Assembly (NCBI GenBank): GCA_910587205.1
Contig: CAJULZ010000111.1
Coordinates: 1-8,639 of the forward strand
Reading direction: 5' to 3'
DNA from: an uncultured Oscillospiraceae bacterium
GTDB taxonomy: Bacteria; Bacillota; Clostridia; Oscillospirales; Oscillospiraceae
Length of the DNA: 8,639 nucleotides
A program made the position numbers and the translations under genes. The notes below the pieces were generated by a model. That model saw only the letters and a program-made list of their open reading frames with translations, was not told the DNA's origin and made no database searches. The first letter of the stretch is position 1. The number at the start of each line of letters is the position of its first letter. Shown piece by piece: positions 5,068 through 8,639 of this stretch.

Positions 5068-5940
5068 ATGGGGGACCACCCCTTCTCCTTTTCCGTTTTC
5101 CCCAATGAAAATTTCTTGGATCTGCGGCTGTTCCAATTCGGCTGGGAACAGTGCGCGCCCCTGCACTCCTTCGGACCCTTTGTGCGCAACCACTTCCTGT
5201 TCCACTATGTGATCTCGGGCCGGGGCTGCCTGAACTCCAACGGCCCCGACGGCGTCACCCGGCACTACGAGCTCGGCCCCAACCAAGGCTTCCTCATCTG
5301 CCCCGGGCAGGTAAACACCTATTATGCCCACAAGTATGATCCCTGGAAGTACACCTGGCTGGAATTCGGCGGGCTGCGGGCGGAGGAGTACCTCAACGCC
5401 GCCGGGCTGGGCGAAGCCCAGCCCATTTACCAGCCCAAGGACCCAGCCTTGGGCGCGCCGGTGCGGGACGCCATGCTCTACATCGCCGACCACGCCAACG
5501 CCTCCACCCTCTGCCTCATTGGGCACCTGTGCCTGTTCCTGGACGGGCTGATTGAGTCCTCCTCTACCCGGAGAGAGCTGCGGGGCGCCCGTCTCCAGGA
5601 TTTCTACATTCAGGAGGCCGTCACCTTCATGGAGCAAAACTACCGCCGGGAGCTCACCGTGGAGGAAATCGCCGATGTGTGCAAGCTCAACCGCAGCTAT
5701 TTCAGCAAGCTGTTCCGGGATACGATGGGCTGCCCTCCCCAAGAATTTCTCATCCGCCTGCGCCTGTCCAAGGCGGCGGAGCTGATGCAGACCACCAAAT
5801 CCCCCATCGGGGACATCTCCGCCGCCTGCGGCTACCCCAACCAGCTCCATTTCTCCCGGGCCTTCAAAAAGCGCTACGGCCTTTCCCCCCGGGAATGGCG
5901 CACCCAGAACAAAACCCGGGGCGGAAGCAGGGAGGGGTAG
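5068..5940 (+). CDS. AraC-family transcriptional regulator (sugar-responsive type)
   Basis: The 290-residue product has an N-terminal effector and dimerisation domain (about 1-165, AraC-binding cupin type, with HYVISGRGCL at 46-55, LICPGQVNTYYA at 76-87 and WKYTWLEFGG at 93-102). It is followed by two helix-turn-helix units: LTVEEIADVCKLNRSYFSKLF (197-217) and SPIGDISAACGYPNQLHFSRAF (245-266), with the family signature ending KKRYGLSPREWR. The N-terminal W-K-Y-x-W-L-x-F-G pattern resembles MsmR/RafR-type regulators of oligosaccharide loci. It points toward the alpha-galactosidase gene, which it probably activates (inference). The start at ATG 5068 lies 10 bases after AAAGGA; a GTG at 5059 is too close to it. 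Confidence 0.93.
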   Translation: MGDHPFSFSVFPNENFLDLRLFQFGWEQCAPLHSFGPFVRNHFLFHYVISGRGCLNSNGPDGVTRHYELGPNQGFLICPGQVNTYYAHKYDPWKYTWLEFGGLRAEEYLNAAGLGEAQPIYQPKDPALGAPVRDAMLYIADHANASTLCLIGHLCLFLDGLIESSSTRRELRGARLQDFYIQEAVTFMEQNYRRELTVEEIADVCKLNRSYFSKLFRDTMGCPPQEFLIRLRLSKAAELMQTTKSPIGDISAACGYPNQLHFSRAFKKRYGLSPREWRTQNKTRGGSREG

Positions 5941-5958
5941 CCTGGGCCAGCATGTGCT

Positions 5959-5998
5959 CGCAGTCGGGGCAGGGCCTCACGGCCCTGTCCCGACTGCG
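5959..5998 (+). terminator. Intrinsic terminator of the AraC-family gene
   Basis: An 18-bp stem with one G-U pair (5959-5976 with 5981-5998, loop TCAC) is followed by TTTTCTCACTCT. It begins 19 bases after the AraC-family stop and ends 5 bases before the end of the convergent alpha-galactosidase gene at 6004, so it may serve both. On the minus strand no T-run follows it. Confidence 0.88.
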
Positions 5999-6003
5999 TT
6001 TTC

Positions 6004-8184
6004 TCACTCTGCTTTCAGGTACAGCTGCAAGGACTGGTAGTCGTCGGTGGGCATGGGCAGGGGAAACCCCGCCTCCATCAGCACATCGCCGGACCACACG
6101 TCCTCCCCGTTCACCCTGTACTGGGCATCAGGGTCAAGCCCCCTGAGCCGGACGGCGCGGAAGGGGGAGGAGGCCTGAGTGGCGTGGGACACCAGGGACA
6201 CCAGCGCCTCCCGGCGGTCAGGGGACACCTGCTCCCAAGCGGTGAAGGGGCTCTGGAACGGGTCGGTAAGCCGGTAGTAGTCCCCCTTCTGGATCAGGTC
6301 ATAGTGTTCCTTGAAAAAAGCCACCTGCCGTTTGATCAATTCCTTCTCCTCCTCGGTGGTGTGGTTCAGATCCATCTCATAGCCAAAGGTGCCGGCCATA
6401 GCCACCACCCCCCGGGTCCCCATGGAGACGCTGCGGCCCGTCAGCCCGTTGGGAACCGCGGACACATGGGCCCCCATGGCGGAGATGGGGTAGCAGAAGG
6501 AGGTGCCGTACTGGATGCGCAGGCGGTCGATGGCGTCGGTGTTGTCGCTGCACCAGATTTGGGGCGTATAGTAGAGCATACCCGCGTCGAACCGCCCGCC
6601 GCCGCCGCAGCAGCCCTCGATCAGAATATGGGGGAAGTCCCGGCGCATCTGCTCCAGAATGTCGTACACCCCCAATACAAAACGATGGAACAGCTCGCCC
6701 TGGCGGCCGGCAGGCAGGGCGGCGGACCATACGTCGGTAAGACTGCGGTTCATGTCCCACTTCACATAAGTGATGTCGGAGCTGTTCAGCACCTGCTTGA
6801 TGGCGCCGTACACATGATCCCGGACCTCTTTGCGGGAGAAGTCCAGCACCAGCTGGCTCCTGCCCCGGGCAAAGGGGCGGTTGGGGGCCTCCAGCGCCCA
6901 GTCCGGGTGCTCCCGGTAGAGGCCGCTGTCCTCGCTGATCATCTCCGGCTCAATCCAAATGCCAAAGGACATCCCCAGCTCCCGGATACGGGGCACCAGG
7001 GCCCCCAGTCCGCCGGGGAGCTTCTCCTCGTTGACCGTCCAGTCTCCCAGGCCGCCAAAATCGCTGTCACGGACGCCAAACCAGCCGTCGTCCATGACAA
7101 ACAGCTCAATACCCAACGGGGCGGCGGCCTTGGCAATGCTCACCAGCTTCTCCGCGTCGAAATTGAACTCAGTGGCCTCCCAGTTGTTGATGAGCACCGG
7201 GCGGCGCTTCCCCTCATAGGGATCGTGAATGAGGTTTTCCCGGATGGCCCGGTGGAACTGGCGGCTCATCTGCCCAAACCCGCAGGGGGAGCACACCAGA
7301 GCCGCCTCCGGAGCAGTAAAGGACGCCCCCGGCTCCAGCGTCCAGCAGAAGTGATAGGGATTGAGGCCCAGCAGCAGCCGGTTGTTCTCCAGCTGGGTGC
7401 GCTCCGCCGCCGCCAGGAAGTTGCCGCTGTATACCAGCATAGCCCCGTAACAGACACCATAGTCCTCATTGGCATCATGGTCGCATAGGATGACAAACGG
7501 GTTATGGTGGTGGCTGGAGGTCCCCCGGACACTTTCCACGCTCTGCACCCCTTGCCGCAGGGGGGCGCGGTTCAAATTGCGCTCCTGCGCGTGGCAGCCG
7601 TCAAAAGTGATGAAGTCCAGATCCCCCCGCTGGAAGTCCAGGCACAGGGAAGCACACCGGCGCAGCTGGACAGCCTTCCCCCCCTCGTTGACCACCTGGA
7701 CTGCCCGGGTGATAAGGTCGCGGGCTTCCAGCACACCGTAGTACAGCTTCACCGACACCTTGCAGGCGGAGTCAATGAGATGGATCACCAGCGTCTCCCA
7801 CTCCTCCCCGCCGAAAAAGGCCGGCAGGCCGGGGAGGGCATACTTGCCCCTTTTCAGTTCATAGCCGGTATAGCGCAGATCCGCCAGGCGGCTGCCGTCC
7901 GCCGGCTCAAATTCGATGGAGGGCAGACGGAAATCGCCTACGCCGCAGGTGGAGTACTCCTGAGGCAAGGTGTCCAGGGAATAGTCCCGGCGGTGGCCCG
8001 CCTCGTTTGGGTTCGGGGAGGTACCCCGGTCGGCGTATTGGATGAGCCGGGACAGGTCGCCCCCGTTAATCCGGGGGCCGTAGTAGGTGTGGAGCAGCAC
8101 CCGGTACTGGTCCGCCTTCATTTGGTAGGTGGTGTTTCGGGTGTGCAGGGTGAAGATGTTGTTTTCCTGATCGAGTACGATCAT
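6004..8184 (-). CDS. aga: Alpha-galactosidase, glycoside hydrolase family 36
   Basis: The 726-residue enzyme removes terminal alpha-1,6-galactose from raffinose-type oligosaccharides and melibiose. It has the GH36 architecture: N-terminal beta-sandwich (about 1-320), catalytic barrel (about 330-640) and C-terminal beta domain ending in VNGEDVWSGDVLMEAG and LYLKAE. Visible active-site motifs are NNWEATEFNF (333-342), LFVMDDGWFG (361-370), YVKWDMNR (473-480) with nucleophile Asp477, EGCCGGGGRFD (523-533), and WCSDNTDAIDR (544-554) with acid/base Asp547. Length and motif positions match characterised bacterial Aga enzymes, and no signal peptide is present, so it is cytoplasmic and acts on imported sugar. 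The frame is open upstream to 8556 but that part is the antisense of a terminator and permease gene. ATG 8184 is chosen because family homology begins at MIVLDQENNIFTL and a G-rich site lies 7 bases upstream. It lies downstream of a sugar permease gene, but the permease terminator and its own promoter suggest separate control. Confidence 0.97.
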   Translation of the reverse strand: MIVLDQENNIFTLHTRNTTYQMKADQYRVLLHTYYGPRINGGDLSRLIQYADRGTSPNPNEAGHRRDYSLDTLPQEYSTCGVGDFRLPSIEFEPADGSRLADLRYTGYELKRGKYALPGLPAFFGGEEWETLVIHLIDSACKVSVKLYYGVLEARDLITRAVQVVNEGGKAVQLRRCASLCLDFQRGDLDFITFDGCHAQERNLNRAPLRQGVQSVESVRGTSSHHHNPFVILCDHDANEDYGVCYGAMLVYSGNFLAAAERTQLENNRLLLGLNPYHFCWTLEPGASFTAPEAALVCSPCGFGQMSRQFHRAIRENLIHDPYEGKRRPVLINNWEATEFNFDAEKLVSIAKAAAPLGIELFVMDDGWFGVRDSDFGGLGDWTVNEEKLPGGLGALVPRIRELGMSFGIWIEPEMISEDSGLYREHPDWALEAPNRPFARGRSQLVLDFSRKEVRDHVYGAIKQVLNSSDITYVKWDMNRSLTDVWSAALPAGRQGELFHRFVLGVYDILEQMRRDFPHILIEGCCGGGGRFDAGMLYYTPQIWCSDNTDAIDRLRIQYGTSFCYPISAMGAHVSAVPNGLTGRSVSMGTRGVVAMAGTFGYEMDLNHTTEEEKELIKRQVAFFKEHYDLIQKGDYYRLTDPFQSPFTAWEQVSPDRREALVSLVSHATQASSPFRAVRLRGLDPDAQYRVNGEDVWSGDVLMEAGFPLPMPTDDYQSLQLYLKAE

Positions 8185-8218
8185 AGGGATACCCCCCCTG
8201 GTAAAGTATTTCGCTGTG

Positions 8219-8247
8219 ATTGTACGGGATTTTTCACCGGGAGGCAA
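8219..8247 (-). promoter_or_regulatory. Promoter of the alpha-galactosidase gene
   Basis: On the minus strand TTGCCT (8247 to 8242) and TACAAT (8224 to 8219) are separated by 17 bases. Transcription would start near 8212, 28 bases before the start codon. Similar CGGGAAAAAT-like words surround it (8225-8234, 8255-8264, 8292-8300) and could be regulator half-sites. Confidence 0.7.
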
Positions 8248-8311
8248 GGGCTGACGGGAAAAATATCGCACAAATCCGCTCCCGCTCCCGGCGGGAAAAT
8301 TGGTTAGAAAA

Positions 8312-8343
8312 GCAGCCCCGGACGGTTGGGCCGCCGGGGCTGC
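8312..8343 (-). terminator. Intrinsic terminator after the ABC permease gene
   Basis: GCAGCCCCGG (8312-8321) pairs with CCGGGGCTGC (8334-8343). Three further pairs (CGG/CCG) follow past one bulged base, with loop TTGGG. On the minus strand it is followed by TTTTCT. It lies 17 bases beyond the permease stop and separates permease and alpha-galactosidase transcripts, at least partly. Confidence 0.87.
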
Positions 8344-8360
8344 GTGGTGCACAGTGGGAT

Positions 8361-8639
8361 TTATTTGCCGCCGGTGGTGGCGATGCCCTCGATAAACTGC
8401 TTTTGGAAGATCAGGTAGAGGATCACCATGGGCAGCATAGCCAGCAGGGAGCCGGCCATCAGCACCGGGAAATTGGTGGTGAACTGGCCCCGCAGGGTGG
8501 CAAGGCCCGAGCTGAGGGTCATCATATTCAGGTCGGAGTTGACCACCAGAGGCCACATCAGGTCGCTGTAAGCGAACACAGCGGTGAAGATGGTCAGGGC
8601 GGCCACGGAGGTGCCGGTGAGGGGGAACATCACCTTATA
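8361..8639 (-). CDS. Carbohydrate ABC transporter permease, C-terminal part (MalG/MsmG type, truncated by window end)
   Basis: The frame is open through the window's right edge; the GTG at 8633 is an internal Val codon. The visible 92 residues (YKVMFPLTGTSV onward) match the end of inner-membrane permeases of the MalG family: the stretch just after the EAA loop with its conserved Pro, a membrane helix (VAALTIFTAVFAYSDLMWPL), a periplasmic/external loop, a last helix (FPVLMAGSLLAMLPMVILYL) and the terminal FQKQFIEGIATTGGK. Family members are about 280 residues, so roughly two thirds lie outside. It would form the channel of an importer with a second permease and a solute-binding protein, presumably encoded further right. 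Placement before the alpha-galactosidase suggests uptake of alpha-galactosides. Confidence 0.93.
   Translation of the reverse strand, partial: YKVMFPLTGTSVAALTIFTAVFAYSDLMWPLVVNSDLNMMTLSSGLATLRGQFTTNFPVLMAGSLLAMLPMVILYLIFQKQFIEGIATTGGK

Noticed and set aside
4987..5850. Minus-strand open frame opposite the AraC-family gene
   Set aside because: It is antisense to a well-supported regulator and would overlap the divergent promoter region.
6184..7488. Plus-strand open frame of 434 codons, and another at 7504-8307, opposite the alpha-galactosidase
   Set aside because: The opposite strand encodes a complete GH36 enzyme with catalytic motifs throughout; these frames are shadows.
8281..8295. Small inverted repeat CCCGC-tcccg-GCGGG downstream of the permease terminator
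   Set aside because: Only 5 bp of stem in GC-rich DNA; not distinguishable from chance.
8185..8556. N-terminal extension of the alpha-galactosidase frame to 8556
   Set aside because: The extra residues show no family similarity, and the extension runs across the enzyme's own promoter, the permease terminator and the permease coding region in another frame.
1..8639. CRISPR arrays, tRNA or rRNA genes, insertion sequences, phage genes
   Set aside because: No spaced repeat array, no tRNA cloverleaf-like segment, no transposase motif or terminal inverted repeats were seen in either strand.

Overview
The window is GC-rich DNA with Firmicutes-type expression signals: strong GGAGG ribosome binding sites, TTGnnn-17-TATAAT-like promoters and hairpin-plus-T terminators. 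Combined with the gene content (HxlR and AraC regulators, a GH36 alpha-galactosidase next to an ABC sugar permease, PepSY proteins), this suggests a gut Clostridia species of the Oscillospiraceae type, such as relatives of Flavonifractor. The genus is an inference; no rRNA or marker gene is present.

Layout. (1) 2-730 (+) is the 3' end of an unrecognised, probably extracellular protein with a Pro-rich linker and a Trp/Tyr-rich tail. A strong hairpin at 743-771 separates it from a convergent gene. (2) 785-1255 (-) is an HxlR-family regulator. Its upstream region (1256-1565) carries a tandem operator-like repeat and a clear promoter for the divergent genes. (3) 1566-3806 (+) is a three-gene operon: a small cupin, an NADP-type short-chain dehydrogenase/reductase (SDR), and a metal-dependent cyclase-family hydrolase with the HxGTHxDxPxxH signature. 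It ends in a terminator. (4) 3925-4950 (-) is a membrane-anchored protein with three PepSY repeats. (5) 5068-5940 (+) is an AraC-family regulator divergent from it, with a perfect 16-bp palindrome over the shared promoter region. (6) 6004-8184 (-) is a complete GH36 alpha-galactosidase with its own promoter. (7) 8361-8639 (-) is the C-terminal part of a carbohydrate ABC permease ending in a terminator.

Function. The SDR plus cyclase pair is the most interesting part. An NADPH-dependent SDR followed by a Mn-dependent cyclase-family cyclohydrolase is the enzyme logic of anaerobic phloroglucinol degradation in clostridia: phloroglucinol reductase, then dihydrophloroglucinol cyclohydrolase. Phloroglucinol is released when gut bacteria cleave flavonoids. 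I therefore propose that this operon reduces and opens a polyphenol-derived ring or cyclic 1,3-diketone, under an HxlR regulator, a family known to sense quinones and other electrophiles. The substrate cannot be proven from sequence. The later pathway genes (3-hydroxy-5-oxohexanoate dehydrogenase and a BKACE-type lyase) are not in the window.

The right end looks like a raffinose/melibiose-type galactoside utilisation locus (permease, alpha-galactosidase, AraC regulator). Plant galactosides and plant polyphenols would both be available to a gut commensal.
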